From an uncultured beta proteobacterium (lineage in GTDB: Bacteria > Pseudomonadota > Gammaproteobacteria > Burkholderiales > Burkholderiaceae_C): a stretch of DNA of 38,715 nucleotides. Shown here piece by piece: positions 1-8,048 of the stretch (position 1 is its first letter; each line of letters starts with the position of its first letter). The position numbers and the translations under genes were made by a program. The notes beneath the pieces were generated by a model. It searched no databases and had not been told where the DNA came from. It saw nothing but the letters and a program-made list of their open reading frames with translations. The stretch is taken from the NCBI GenBank assembly GCA_903885585.1, contig CAISJH010000423.1:1-38715 (forward strand), written 5' to 3'.

Positions 1-129
1 AGCCAAGACCAAGCCGACTGGCAAAGCACTGAGCATGCAGTCACGGTGCGCGACATCGGCAACTTCTTGCAGCTCGGGCTCCAACCCACCTGGAACCTGC
101 TCAAGAGCGTCGATCAACCCCACTGCTGA
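1..129 (+). CDS. 3' end of an unidentified gene (partial)
   Basis: The first 129 bases are open in one frame and end in TGA, giving the last 42 residues of a protein whose start lies outside the window. The residues (containing RDIGNFLQLG and a Cys just before the end) match no family I can recognise. No start codon or ribosome site can be judged. It lies on the same strand as the regulator that follows but is separated from it by over 200 bases that contain inverted repeats, so it is probably a separate transcription unit. It could also be a chance open frame, because the stretch is short. Confidence 0.45.
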   Translation, partial: SQDQADWQSTEHAVTVRDIGNFLQLGLQPTWNLLKSVDQPHC

Positions 130-196
130 CGCGAACCTGACGCAAGGGGATGCTGCACAATGAGGGCGTCAAAAAGTTCATAGCTTTGCCTGGCAA

Positions 197-220
197 GATC
201 TATCAAATAATTGATAGATC
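197..220. promoter_or_regulatory. Perfect 10-bp inverted repeat, possible operator
   Basis: GATCTATCAA and its exact reverse complement flank a 4-base ATAA spacer. A second perfect palindrome, GGTGATCACC, lies at 244-253. Both sit in the AT-richer 222-base gap upstream of the winged-helix regulator that starts near 352. Dyads of this kind are typical binding sites for dimeric regulators, and autoregulation is one inference. A terminator for the preceding gene is less likely because no T-run follows the stem. Apart from these two dyads I see nothing else in 130-351. Confidence 0.35.
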
Positions 221-351
221 GATAGCTGAAAAGCTTAGTGACTGGTGATCACCTTCAATAAGAACAACAGTTTTCAGGGTAGAAAGTTTTCGGCAACCGC
301 GATGGGCAGTTTCGCCGTCATCGCAGGCACCCCATGCCAAGGATGCCATGT

Positions 352-732
352 ATGAAATCCCAACCCGTGGTGACCACGAGTCAAACCGAGATGAAGCAGA
401 CCTACACAAGATTTGTCCACCTGGCACGTGCCGTGCGCCAGTTGCCCGGCACGCCCGCACTTGACGCGGTGGAAGAGCGAGTCCTGGAGTCGCTGGCAGC
501 GGCTTGGGGGCAGGGACAGAAGGTGACTGTGCTGCAGGCCATGGGCATGAGCGACGACTCTTCGCCCACCACGGTGCACAGGCGCTTGAAGAGCCTGCGC
601 AAGAAGGGCTTCATCGGCCTGCACGAGGACGAGACCGACAACCGCGTGAAGTTCATCGAGCCCACCGCGCAAGCCGACGAGTACTTCGCCCGTCTGGGTC
701 AATGTCTCCAGACTGCATGCAAGCAGCCCTGA
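352..732 (+). CDS. Small winged-helix (MarR-like) transcriptional regulator
   Basis: This is a protein of about 126 residues whose middle (around residues 45-100) looks like a winged helix: a helix-turn-helix of the kind SPTTVHRRLKSLRKKG, then a wing with charged residues (HEDETDNRVKF). That layout resembles MarR-family or related DNA-binding proteins that act as dimers in the cytoplasm. Three in-frame ATG codons lie at 334, 343 and 352. I prefer 352 because an AAGGA ribosome site lies eight bases before it. The next gene follows closely on the same strand and encodes a membrane protein, so the two are probably co-transcribed. Inverted repeats upstream could be its own operator. The ligand and targets are unknown. 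Confidence 0.7.
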   Translation: MKSQPVVTTSQTEMKQTYTRFVHLARAVRQLPGTPALDAVEERVLESLAAAWGQGQKVTVLQAMGMSDDSSPTTVHRRLKSLRKKGFIGLHEDETDNRVKFIEPTAQADEYFARLGQCLQTACKQP

Positions 733-796
733 ACATCGACATCGACTCGCCTTGCATGGGGCAAGGCTTGCTTCGGCAGACCGCCCGCCCCTGACC

Positions 797-1339
797 ATGC
801 GCGCATGGGCCGGACTGTGCCTGACCACAGTTCTGGCGGGACTGGCCTACAGCCTCGCCTACCTCTTCAACGAGCACTTCCTGTCGTTCACCCGCTTTGC
901 TGACGGGGTGAACTGGATCTACCTGCCCAGCGGACTGCGGCTGACCCTGGTGCTGGTCTTCGGTGCCCCGGCCGCCCTGGGCATTGCATGGTCTTCCATG
1001 TTGCTCGCTCTGTGGCCCTACGGGTGGGACAACTGGCCGCAGGCTTTGGTCACGGGGCTGATCTCAGGCGGTGCGCCCTGGATCGCTTTGCTGCTGTGCA
1101 GACGCCTGCTTGGCCTTCAGGCGGACCTTGCCGGCCTGCAGGCCAGAACGCTGCTGATGATGAGTTTGATCTTCGCGATCACCAGCGCTGCCCTGCACCA
1201 AGCCTGGTATGGCTGGAGCCAGCCCGCTGCAGGCCGAGCGCTGCAGTTCGCCGTGATGACCCTGGGTGACTTGGCCGGGACCCTGTTGGTCTTGTACCTG
1301 GGCTACTGGATTCTGAAGAAAACGGCCCCTCGGCTCTGA
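797..1339 (+). CDS. MASE1-like integral membrane protein
   Basis: This is a hydrophobic protein of about 180 residues with roughly five predicted membrane segments and no soluble output domain. The motifs NWIYLPSGLRL near the first loop and LGDLAGTLLVLY near the last helix resemble the conserved loops of MASE1, a membrane sensor domain normally fused to GGDEF or histidine kinase domains. Here it stands alone and ends with a short basic tail. An upstream in-frame ATG at 752 would add 15 residues without hydrophobic character. Neither start has a convincing ribosome site, so the choice of 797 is tentative. It probably forms an operon with the winged-helix regulator upstream, which suggests a sensor-regulator pair. 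The gene converges on the GGDEF-EAL gene, with only 23 bases between the stops. Confidence 0.6.
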   Translation: MRAWAGLCLTTVLAGLAYSLAYLFNEHFLSFTRFADGVNWIYLPSGLRLTLVLVFGAPAALGIAWSSMLLALWPYGWDNWPQALVTGLISGGAPWIALLLCRRLLGLQADLAGLQARTLLMMSLIFAITSAALHQAWYGWSQPAAGRALQFAVMTLGDLAGTLLVLYLGYWILKKTAPRL

Positions 1340-1362
1340 CCCGTTCTGTTGGCGAGCCAACG

Positions 1363-3666
1363 TCAGCGCGCAGGGCCCGCAACGCCCCTGGAGAGCGAGG
1401 CTTCGGTCTGGTCCCCACCCTCGACGGCACTGATCCAAGGCGCCTTGCGCGGCAGCACCGTTTGCTGCAGCCAGCGCTCGATTTCATCGGGCGGCATGGG
1501 GCGGCTGAACAGGTAGCCCTGCATCACCGTGCAACCCAGACGATGCAGGACCTCCATCTGACGCAGGTTCTCCACGCCCTCCGCCACCACGCTCAAACCC
1601 AGCGAGCGTGCGAGCGCAATGATGGCCGTCACCACGGCAGCGCTTTGGGGGGTCAGTCCAAGATCGCGCACAAAGCTGCCGTCGATCTTGAGTTCTGAGA
1701 TGGGCAGCACAGTCAGGTAGGCCAGCGACGAGTAGCCGGTGCCGAAGTCATCGATGGAAATCCTGACACCCACGTCATTCAATCGATGCAGCGCGGGAAT
1801 CACCCCCTGCAGGTCCTTCATCAGGCCTGTCTCGGTGATCTCCAACTGGATGGAGCGCAGAGGCACCTGCGCGACGGCCGTGCACTCTCGGATGTGATCC
1901 ACCAGTTCTGGACGCTCAAACAGCCTGCTCGGGAGATTGACGGCGATGGCGTCAGAAAAGCCGAACCGCTCGTGCCACACCTTCACCTGGCGGGCAGCTT
2001 CGGACAGGGCCCATTGAGACATGGGCACGATCAGGCCACTCTCCTCGGCCAACGGGATGAACTCGCCCGGGGGCACCAGCCGGCCACCGCGCTGCCACCG
2101 CATCAGGGCTTCAGCGCCCACCATGCGGGCAGCGCGAACATCCACCTTGGGTTGGTAGTGCAGCACCAGCTCTTGTCGCTCCAAGGCCTTGTGCAGAGCG
2201 GTTTCCAGCTCCAGCCGTTCGCGGCCCGAGCTGGACAGGCTGGGCACATACACGGCAGTGGCATTGCGGCCACCTGCCTTGGCAGCGTACATCGCCATGT
2301 CCGAGTTGCGCATCAGGTCCAGCACGGTCTGACCGTCGCGCGGAAACAGCGCCACGCCCACACTGGCCGTGACGAAGCATTCCTGCCCGGCCACATGGAT
2401 GGGCAGCCGCATGGCTTCCAGAATCCGGGTGGCCACACGCTCGGCGTCGTGCTCGGTGGCCACCTCCGGCAGGAGAGCCACGAACTCGTCACCGCCCAGG
2501 CGGCCCACGGCCTCCAGCGTACGGTAGGCACGGGAGCTTCCGGCCTCCACGGAGGACTCCATGACCTGGTCGCTGTGTCGCACGCAGGACCGCAGGCGAC
2601 GCGCCACCTCGGTCAGCAACTCATCCCCTGCGGCATGGCCCAGCGTGTCGTTGATGACCTTGAAGCGGTCCAGATCGATCAGCAGCAGGGCACAAAGATG
2701 GCCGTGACGCCTGGCATGCTCGAGGGCACGTTCGGTGCGCCAAAGGAGCTGCCTGCGGTTGGGAAGCCCGGTCAAGGCATCGAAGTTGGCCAGGTGGCGG
2801 ATCTTGTCCTCGGCCGTCCTTCGGTCGGTGACGTCCTGCACCACGCCCGTGTAGCCGACCGCGCCCGAGGCGGCAAGGCGTTCCGGCTCGGCCTCGACAT
2901 GCACCACCCGACGGCGACCATCGGGCAGGTCCATGCCGACATCGGTGGCCAGCACCGAGTGATGCGTCCTCAAGTCCACCAGCATGCGCAAGATGCCGTG
3001 ACGCTCGGCGCGAGGCACCATGCGGATGAGCTGTCGCAGGCCCAGGCTGCTGCCATGGGGCAGCCCGAAGACCCGCAAAGCCTCGCGTGACAGATCCAGA
3101 CGCCCCTCCCAGGAGGCGGGCACGGAATGCCACTCAAAGCTGCCCATGCGAGCCAGGTCTTGAGCCCGCGCCAGACGGGCGCGGCTTCGCAGCAACTCCT
3201 GTCGGGTGCTAGAGGCGCGCAGCAGATAGCGGATCCGGCCGTCGAGCAGGCGCCACTGTGGCGACTTGACAAAGAAGTCGGTGGCACCCACGCGGTAGGC
3301 GTGGCTGATCGATTCGTCGTCGTCCAGCCCGGTGAGCATCAGCACGGGCACGTGCTCCAAACCGGGAATGGAGCGCATTTGCAGGCAGGTATCGAAACCA
3401 TTCAGCCCGGGCATCATGGCGTCCAGCACCACGATGTCAGGCACCTGCTGGCGAAGGTGCTCCAGAGCAGCCTCACCGCTGGACACTTCAGTGACGAAGA
3501 AGCCGCGGTCACGCAGCGCCAACGCCGTGACCATCAAATTGACCTCGTCATCGTCGACCAGCAACACCGATGGCGGTACCTCGGTCTGCAGATCTTCTGA
3601 ATGTGTAATGTGTGTGCCCACGCGCAACGTCCCGTCCGCAAGCATAGCCGTATTGCGGCGGGCCAC
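1363..3666 (-). CDS. REC-PAS-GGDEF-EAL cyclic-di-GMP signalling protein
   Basis: This is a 767-residue cytoplasmic protein. A receiver domain (about 33-150) has the acidic pocket VDDD, phospho-acceptor Asp82 and Lys134. A PAS-like region follows (about 165-285), then GGDEF (about 290-480) and EAL (about 490-745). The cyclase motif GGDEF (391-395) is intact. All phosphodiesterase motifs are also present: EAL, VNLPS, EITETG, DDFGTG, KIDGSF, AEGVE and the MQGY glutamine. It may therefore both make and break cyclic-di-GMP. The inhibitory-site RHSD (363-366) is separated from GGDEF by 24 residues instead of the usual five. The first codon used is GTG with GGAGG nine bases ahead; an ATG at 3645 is the alternative. 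It is divergent from the histidine kinase gene at 3741, a possible partner. Confidence 0.9.
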   Translation of the reverse strand: MARRNTAMLADGTLRVGTHITHSEDLQTEVPPSVLLVDDDEVNLMVTALALRDRGFFVTEVSSGEAALEHLRQQVPDIVVLDAMMPGLNGFDTCLQMRSIPGLEHVPVLMLTGLDDDESISHAYRVGATDFFVKSPQWRLLDGRIRYLLRASSTRQELLRSRARLARAQDLARMGSFEWHSVPASWEGRLDLSREALRVFGLPHGSSLGLRQLIRMVPRAERHGILRMLVDLRTHHSVLATDVGMDLPDGRRRVVHVEAEPERLAASGAVGYTGVVQDVTDRRTAEDKIRHLANFDALTGLPNRRQLLWRTERALEHARRHGHLCALLLIDLDRFKVINDTLGHAAGDELLTEVARRLRSCVRHSDQVMESSVEAGSSRAYRTLEAVGRLGGDEFVALLPEVATEHDAERVATRILEAMRLPIHVAGQECFVTASVGVALFPRDGQTVLDLMRNSDMAMYAAKAGGRNATAVYVPSLSSSGRERLELETALHKALERQELVLHYQPKVDVRAARMVGAEALMRWQRGGRLVPPGEFIPLAEESGLIVPMSQWALSEAARQVKVWHERFGFSDAIAVNLPSRLFERPELVDHIRECTAVAQVPLRSIQLEITETGLMKDLQGVIPALHRLNDVGVRISIDDFGTGYSSLAYLTVLPISELKIDGSFVRDLGLTPQSAAVVTAIIALARSLGLSVVAEGVENLRQMEVLHRLGCTVMQGYLFSRPMPPDEIERWLQQTVLPRKAPWISAVEGGDQTEASLSRGVAGPAR

Positions 3667-3740
3667 CGGACAAGGCCTCCGCAGGGGGAGGCCGCGGCCT
3701 GCTGAATACCCTGCAGGAGGGCCGGCCCACCGTTCGTAGA

Positions 3741-4811
3741 ATGACCCGGATGTGGACGCGCCGCCTCATGCCGCCCGGTCGGGCCGACACGCTTGTGCAC
3801 CGAGCCCGGCACGTGGCACTGTGGACCGGATGCACTGCATGCTGGGCGGCGCCAGATGCACCGGAGGCTTCTCTTTCTGGACCCTGGCTGCTGGCCGCCT
3901 TGGCTCTGGCACTGGGCGTCGTGGCTGGTCTGGCTGCCGCGCTGGGTTATGCCTGGGGCCGGCGCGACGGCGCGGTGCGGCCGTCGGTGCAGGGCCAGGC
4001 TGATGGAGGCCCACGCGGCTCATCAGGCCTGCAGCCGGACCAAGAGCACGCCCGCCCCCAACAGCTGCAGGGCGAGCCCGTTGCGCAGGACGCAGCCATG
4101 CCACGCTCTGCCACACAGGCCACCGCTGCGGCGGCGTCAACCCACGACGAAGGCCTGTCGTTCAGCTACACCGTCTCCCACGACCTGCGGGCGCCCGTGC
4201 GGGTGGTGGACGGCTTTGCACGGATCCTGAAGGAGGACTACAGCCGGCATCTCGACCGCATCGGCAACGACCATCTGGACCGCATCCTGTCAGCCGCTGC
4301 GCGCATGAACGCGATGATCGACGCCATGCTGTCGCTGGCGCAGCTGTCCACTCAACCCCTGGCTCGGCAACCTGTCAACCTCAGCCAGCTGGCCACCTAC
4401 ATCCTGGAAGACCTGCGCCGCGGCCAACCCGAGCGGACAGTGACGGTCGAGATTGAACCGGATCTCCTGGTCACGGGGGACCCCACCTTGCTCAGACTGG
4501 TGTTGGAAAACCTGCTGTCCAACGCGTGGAAGTACACCGGCAAGACCACCAGCCCCAGCATCCATCTGCGCGCCTCGGAACATCTCGGTCGGCGGGTGTT
4601 CGAGGTGCGAGACAACGGTGCGGGGTTCGACATGCGCTCGTCCGACAGACTCTTTGGCCTCTTCCAGCGCCTGCACAGTGCCAACGACTTTCCCGGCACC
4701 GGGGTGGGGCTGGCCTCGGTGCAGCGTATCGTGCGCCGCCATGGCGGGGATATCTGGGCCGAGTCCACACCGGGCCAGGGCGCGCGCTTCTGCTTCACGC
4801 TCAACGCCTGA
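3741..4811 (+). CDS. Membrane-anchored sensor histidine kinase
   Basis: This is a 356-residue protein. One membrane helix lies at about 48-71, preceded by a short basic N-terminus and followed by a low-complexity linker (80-135). The kinase core begins with the H-box YTVSHDLRAP, placing the phospho-acceptor at His147. The ATP-binding domain shows the N-box ENLLSNAWKYT, G1 DNGAGFD, F-box FGLFQRLH and G2 GTGVGLASV, so it should be catalytically active. No recognisable sensor domain is present, so the signal may be sensed by the membrane segment or a partner. It is divergent from the REC-GGDEF-EAL gene and may phosphorylate it (inference). Start choice is uncertain: GGAGG lies about 20 bases before the first ATG, and other in-frame ATGs are at 3750 and 3768. 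Confidence 0.85.
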   Translation: MTRMWTRRLMPPGRADTLVHRARHVALWTGCTACWAAPDAPEASLSGPWLLAALALALGVVAGLAAALGYAWGRRDGAVRPSVQGQADGGPRGSSGLQPDQEHARPQQLQGEPVAQDAAMPRSATQATAAAASTHDEGLSFSYTVSHDLRAPVRVVDGFARILKEDYSRHLDRIGNDHLDRILSAAARMNAMIDAMLSLAQLSTQPLARQPVNLSQLATYILEDLRRGQPERTVTVEIEPDLLVTGDPTLLRLVLENLLSNAWKYTGKTTSPSIHLRASEHLGRRVFEVRDNGAGFDMRSSDRLFGLFQRLHSANDFPGTGVGLASVQRIVRRHGGDIWAESTPGQGARFCFTLNA

Positions 4812-4959
4812 CCACGCAATCCAGCGGAGCCAGGGTGTGCAGCGGCGGGCTGCGATAGCTCTCGGGCTTCCACAAGCCGCTGCAAGCCTCCAATAGCCAC
4901 GAGAAGGCGCCAGAAGCCGCACGGGCCGCGGGCCTCCTGTTCAGCCCAACCGGAAAGTC

Positions 4960-5601
4960 TCAGACCGCCAGGTCGCGATTGCCAGAAAGCTCTTCGACAG
5001 CCGACACCAGACGTTCGGCCTGCGTGGAAAGGCTGCGGCCTTCCGCAGAGGCGGTCTTGCGCAAACGTGCGAGAGCCTCACTGCGGGTCAACGAGAAGCG
5101 GTGCATCAGCACGCCCACAGCCATCGGTACGACAGCCCCCAAAGTGGCGGCATCCTCCGCCGCTGCTTCGGCGACGTCTTGTGCACTCTGGGCCTCATGC
5201 AGGACCTTTGCTTCGGCCAACTGCCGCATCTCCTGGGCGCGGGCAAAAGCAGCATCAATGGTGGGAATGATCTGCCCGACTTCGAGGGGTTTGACCAGGT
5301 AGGCCAAGGCGCCCAAGGCCTTGACCTGAGCCACCGTCTTCTCGTCCGAAAAGGCGGACAGGAACACAAAGGGGGTATGACCCACGTCACGCAGGTACTC
5401 GGCCACGTCGAAGCCGGTCTTGCCCTCCATGCGGATGTCCAGCAGGGCCATGTCGGGACGGTGCTGGCGCGCGAGCAGGATGGCGTCATCACCGTTGTCA
5501 GCGTCGATGACCTCGTAACCCGCCTGGGACAGGCCGTGGGTGACCATGGCCAGCACGAGCCGGTCATCATCCACCACGAGGATCTTTCCCTTGGACGCCA
5601 T
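4960..5601 (-). CDS. Response regulator with ANTAR RNA-binding domain
   Basis: This is a 213-residue cytoplasmic regulator. The receiver domain (1-120) has the acidic pocket VDDD, phospho-acceptor Asp55 in LLDIRMEG and the conserved Lys in YLVKPLE. After a helical linker, residues about 155-205 form a three-helix ANTAR domain (PMAVGVLMHRFSLTRSEALARLRK). ANTAR proteins such as AmiR, NasR, EutV and PdtaR bind paired hexaloop RNA hairpins and prevent transcription termination when phosphorylated. The start at 5601 has GGAGGA about 10 bases ahead and begins MASKGKILVVDDD. An ATG at 5622 would add seven residues and lacks a ribosome site. The HisKA_2 kinase just upstream is its expected partner, as in EutW-EutV and PdtaS-PdtaR. 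Its RNA targets are not evident in this window. Confidence 0.88.
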   Translation of the reverse strand: MASKGKILVVDDDRLVLAMVTHGLSQAGYEVIDADNGDDAILLARQHRPDMALLDIRMEGKTGFDVAEYLRDVGHTPFVFLSAFSDEKTVAQVKALGALAYLVKPLEVGQIIPTIDAAFARAQEMRQLAEAKVLHEAQSAQDVAEAAAEDAATLGAVVPMAVGVLMHRFSLTRSEALARLRKTASAEGRSLSTQAERLVSAVEELSGNRDLAV

Positions 5602-5664
5602 CAACGGATTATCCTCCGGCATGGGCCGCGACAGCGCAACGACCGACGCTGGTGCCCCTTGACA

Positions 5665-6792
5665 TCAGCCGTCCTTTCGCACGGCAGGCGGGCGAAGCGT
5701 GACCCGGGCGACGACCTGTTGGCCATCCTGTCTGAGGCTGAATTCGGCCGCACGTCTGGGCAGCAAGGCGCGCACCAGGCCCAGACCACTTGCGCCGGAA
5801 GGCACGCTGGCCAGATCAAAGCCGTCGCGCAGGCGCGCGCAGCCACGAATCTCGATCGCAATGTCGGCAGGGCCGGCCACGAAGCGGCACACCACGCCCG
5901 GCTGACTGCCGTGCTTGATGGCATTGGTCAGAAGCTCGTTGACGGTCAGCGCCACGGGAATGGACTCGGCTTCGGGCAGCCGCCAGCGCTGAGGCTCCTC
6001 GCCCTCGATCTGGACCTCGATCGGGTGGTTGAAGGTCTTCTGGACGGAGGTGGTCACTGCGGTCAGCAGGCCGGACAGGCCAACGGGCCCGCTGGAACCC
6101 ACCTGCAGGCCATAGACCTGCGCGATGGCCTGCAACTGGCCCACCGCGTCTGACAAGATGGGCGCCACATCAGGAAAGCGCGCGGAGGCCTGCTGCAACA
6201 GCCCCGCCACGCCCTGAAGGTTGTTCTTGATGCGGTGATGAACCTCTTGCACCAACATGCCACGCTGTGCAATGGCTGCATCAAACCGCTCCTGCTCGGC
6301 GGCGCGAAGGTCGGTGACCTCGGCGGCCACCAGCAGGATCTGACCTTGGTCCGAGGCTTCATCATCCGTGGTGTTGGCAGACACGAGCCGCATGTCCCAC
6401 ACCCTGGTGCTGAGACCGTCTGCACCCAGCCGGACCACCTCACGCCGCACCCCGGTGGGGAACTCGGCGGCCAACTCGAGGCTGGCGTCAAACTCGGACC
6501 GGTCCGCGGAGGAAAGCGCAGTCTGCCACTGCGCTGGAGCGCGCCCTGACAAGGTCGCGATGGTCCCTTGGAGGAACTCCGCAGCCAGTTGATTCATCTG
6601 CACCAACCGCCGGGACGGCCACTCGAACAAGGCCATGGCCATGGGCGCGGTCTCGAGGACACGCTGCAGAGAAGCCTGCGCACGAGCCCCACGCACGGCG
6701 TCCAGGTGGCCGGCGCCTTCTGGCACCCCTGACAAGGGGTGCATCACCGAGGCCTCGCCTTGTGGCCCTGGCGCTGCAAGCACGGGCCGCAC
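5665..6792 (-). CDS. PAS-HisKA_2 sensor histidine kinase
   Basis: This is a soluble kinase of 375 residues from the GTG at 6792, or 359 from an ATG at 6744. A PAS-like fold occupies about 40-165. The HisKA_2 dimerisation motif EVHHRIKNNLQG places the phospho-acceptor histidine at 185/186. The ATP-binding domain carries the N-box NELLTNAIKHG and a G2-like SGLGLV stretch. HisKA_2 kinases typically signal to ANTAR regulators, and such a regulator is the next gene, 63 bases downstream. The GTG lies one base after the stop of the HDOD gene, suggesting translational coupling, but the ATG at 6744 has a better ribosome site (GAGG). There is no membrane segment, so it would sense a cytoplasmic signal. 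Confidence 0.85.
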   Translation of the reverse strand: MRPVLAAPGPQGEASVMHPLSGVPEGAGHLDAVRGARAQASLQRVLETAPMAMALFEWPSRRLVQMNQLAAEFLQGTIATLSGRAPAQWQTALSSADRSEFDASLELAAEFPTGVRREVVRLGADGLSTRVWDMRLVSANTTDDEASDQGQILLVAAEVTDLRAAEQERFDAAIAQRGMLVQEVHHRIKNNLQGVAGLLQQASARFPDVAPILSDAVGQLQAIAQVYGLQVGSSGPVGLSGLLTAVTTSVQKTFNHPIEVQIEGEEPQRWRLPEAESIPVALTVNELLTNAIKHGSQPGVVCRFVAGPADIAIEIRGCARLRDGFDLASVPSGASGLGLVRALLPRRAAEFSLRQDGQQVVARVTLRPPAVRKDG

Positions 6793-6793
6793 A

Positions 6794-8005
6794 TCAGACT
6801 TCGAGTTCGCGCGCCGAAATCAGGGCCGACATGAGGACCCGGTTCACCTCGGCCGGTGACACCTGGAGCTTGTCGGCGGCTTCACGCACTTCGACAAAGG
6901 AAGATTGTTCCAGCGCGGCCATCAAGCGCAGGTGAGGCGTGTAAGGCCCTCCATCACCCAGCAGTGAAACCTGGACCCGGGAGGGCATGGGAACATGTTC
7001 CAGCAGATCCTCGAAGGGCTGGCGCATCATCTTGTCCAACAAGGAGAACACGCCACAGATGAACATCTCCCCGCGCAGATCCTCCTGACCGGCAGCCACT
7101 GCAAGCTCTTCCATCATGAAGCCTCGCCGCACGGCCAGATGCAACAGGGGACGCGAGGCCGCATCCTTGATCGCCGAGGCGAGCAGCAGCGCAAGCCACC
7201 GCTTGAGCCGCAAGTGCCCGAGCAGCATCAGCGCGTGCCGGAACGAGGTGACTTCAACCCGCAGCCCGAAGGCTGAAGAATTGATGAAACGCAGCAACCT
7301 GAAGGCCAGGGTGGGGTCGGACTTCAGCACACGCTCCATCCGGTCAATGGAGTCCTGGCGGTCGATCAGGTTCATCAAATCGATGATGGCCCGCAGATCA
7401 GGCGCCACGCCGCCCTTGGGCGGGGGGCTGAACTCGTCCAAAGGCCACCCGATCACGGCCTGAGCACCGCTCGAGAACGCGAGTTCGACTTCCGACGCCG
7501 TTCGCGTGCCGTCGATGTAGGTCAGCAGCGGCCGGGGGCCGAGGTTAATTGGCCTGTCGATACCCAAATCTTCGTCAGCAGCGTCCACGATCAAGGCCTT
7601 GAAGCAACCCATCAAGGGGGGCTGCATGGCCGACACGGTGCGCCCCTTGGCCACCAGCGATACGCCCTGGCTGTGGAGCGCCCTGAAGTGATCGGCTCGC
7701 GCGGGGTCGGAGGTCATGAAGGTGGGCACCTCCACACCAAAGTACGCCGGGGGCTGCAGGCTCAACAGTCGGTCCAGAAGGGACTCGCTGGCAATGTTCA
7801 GCAGCAACGAAAGCGGTGCATCTGACTTGGCGGGCTCCAAGGGCTCGAAGGCGGCGCACAACACTCTCAGCAGTTCGGCTGCGTCGGGCTGCACGTCCGC
7901 ACGTGCGGGCACGAAGGTCAACTGGACCCCGGCGATGTCGCGGCGATGATCCACCACAGGCGCGTAGCCCAGGTGAACCTGACCGAACAGTGGCGAGTCT
8001 TGCAT
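6794..8005 (-). CDS. EAL-like/HDOD domain signalling protein (YuxH family)
   Basis: This is a 403-residue cytoplasmic protein. The N-terminal half (about 10-190) resembles an EAL domain in length and in the opening YAPVVDHRRDIAGVQLTF, but lacks EAL, DDFG and the other catalytic motifs, so phosphodiesterase activity is not expected. The C-terminal half (about 200-390) is an HDOD domain, with the LLRFINSSAFG region and a following MLLGHLRLKRWL helix, and without HD metal ligands. Proteins of this architecture are known as cyclic-di-GMP-related regulators or scaffolds. It starts 43 bases after the flgL stop on the same strand and is followed at once by the HisKA_2 kinase, so flagellar and sensory genes may share a transcript. 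Its output is unknown. Confidence 0.85.
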   Translation of the reverse strand: MQDSPLFGQVHLGYAPVVDHRRDIAGVQLTFVPARADVQPDAAELLRVLCAAFEPLEPAKSDAPLSLLLNIASESLLDRLLSLQPPAYFGVEVPTFMTSDPARADHFRALHSQGVSLVAKGRTVSAMQPPLMGCFKALIVDAADEDLGIDRPINLGPRPLLTYIDGTRTASEVELAFSSGAQAVIGWPLDEFSPPPKGGVAPDLRAIIDLMNLIDRQDSIDRMERVLKSDPTLAFRLLRFINSSAFGLRVEVTSFRHALMLLGHLRLKRWLALLLASAIKDAASRPLLHLAVRRGFMMEELAVAAGQEDLRGEMFICGVFSLLDKMMRQPFEDLLEHVPMPSRVQVSLLGDGGPYTPHLRLMAALEQSSFVEVREAADKLQVSPAEVNRVLMSALISARELEV

Positions 8006-8048
8006 GCAGGCCGCGCAGTGGACGGGGCCACCCTCGAGGGCGGTGACC

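Noticed and set aside
1348-1361. Short inverted repeat GTTGG-CGAG-CCAAC between the convergent MASE1-like gene and the GGDEF-EAL gene
   Set aside because: The stem is only 5 bp and there is no T-run; the evidence is too weak to call a terminator.
3674-3693. GGCCTCC-GCAGGG-GGAGGCC inverted repeat in the divergent gap between the GGDEF-EAL and histidine kinase genes
   Set aside because: It may be an operator or an RNA fold, but it does not match a known site, and its hexaloop does not fit the ANTAR target pattern on either strand.
4812-4959. 148-base gap between the convergent kinase and ANTAR regulator genes, with GCAGCGGC/GCCGCTGC arms at 4839-4846 and 4876-4883 and an inner GGCTT-CCAC-AAGCC
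   Set aside because: The arms are 29 bases apart and have no T-run, so a terminator cannot be called; nothing else is seen there.
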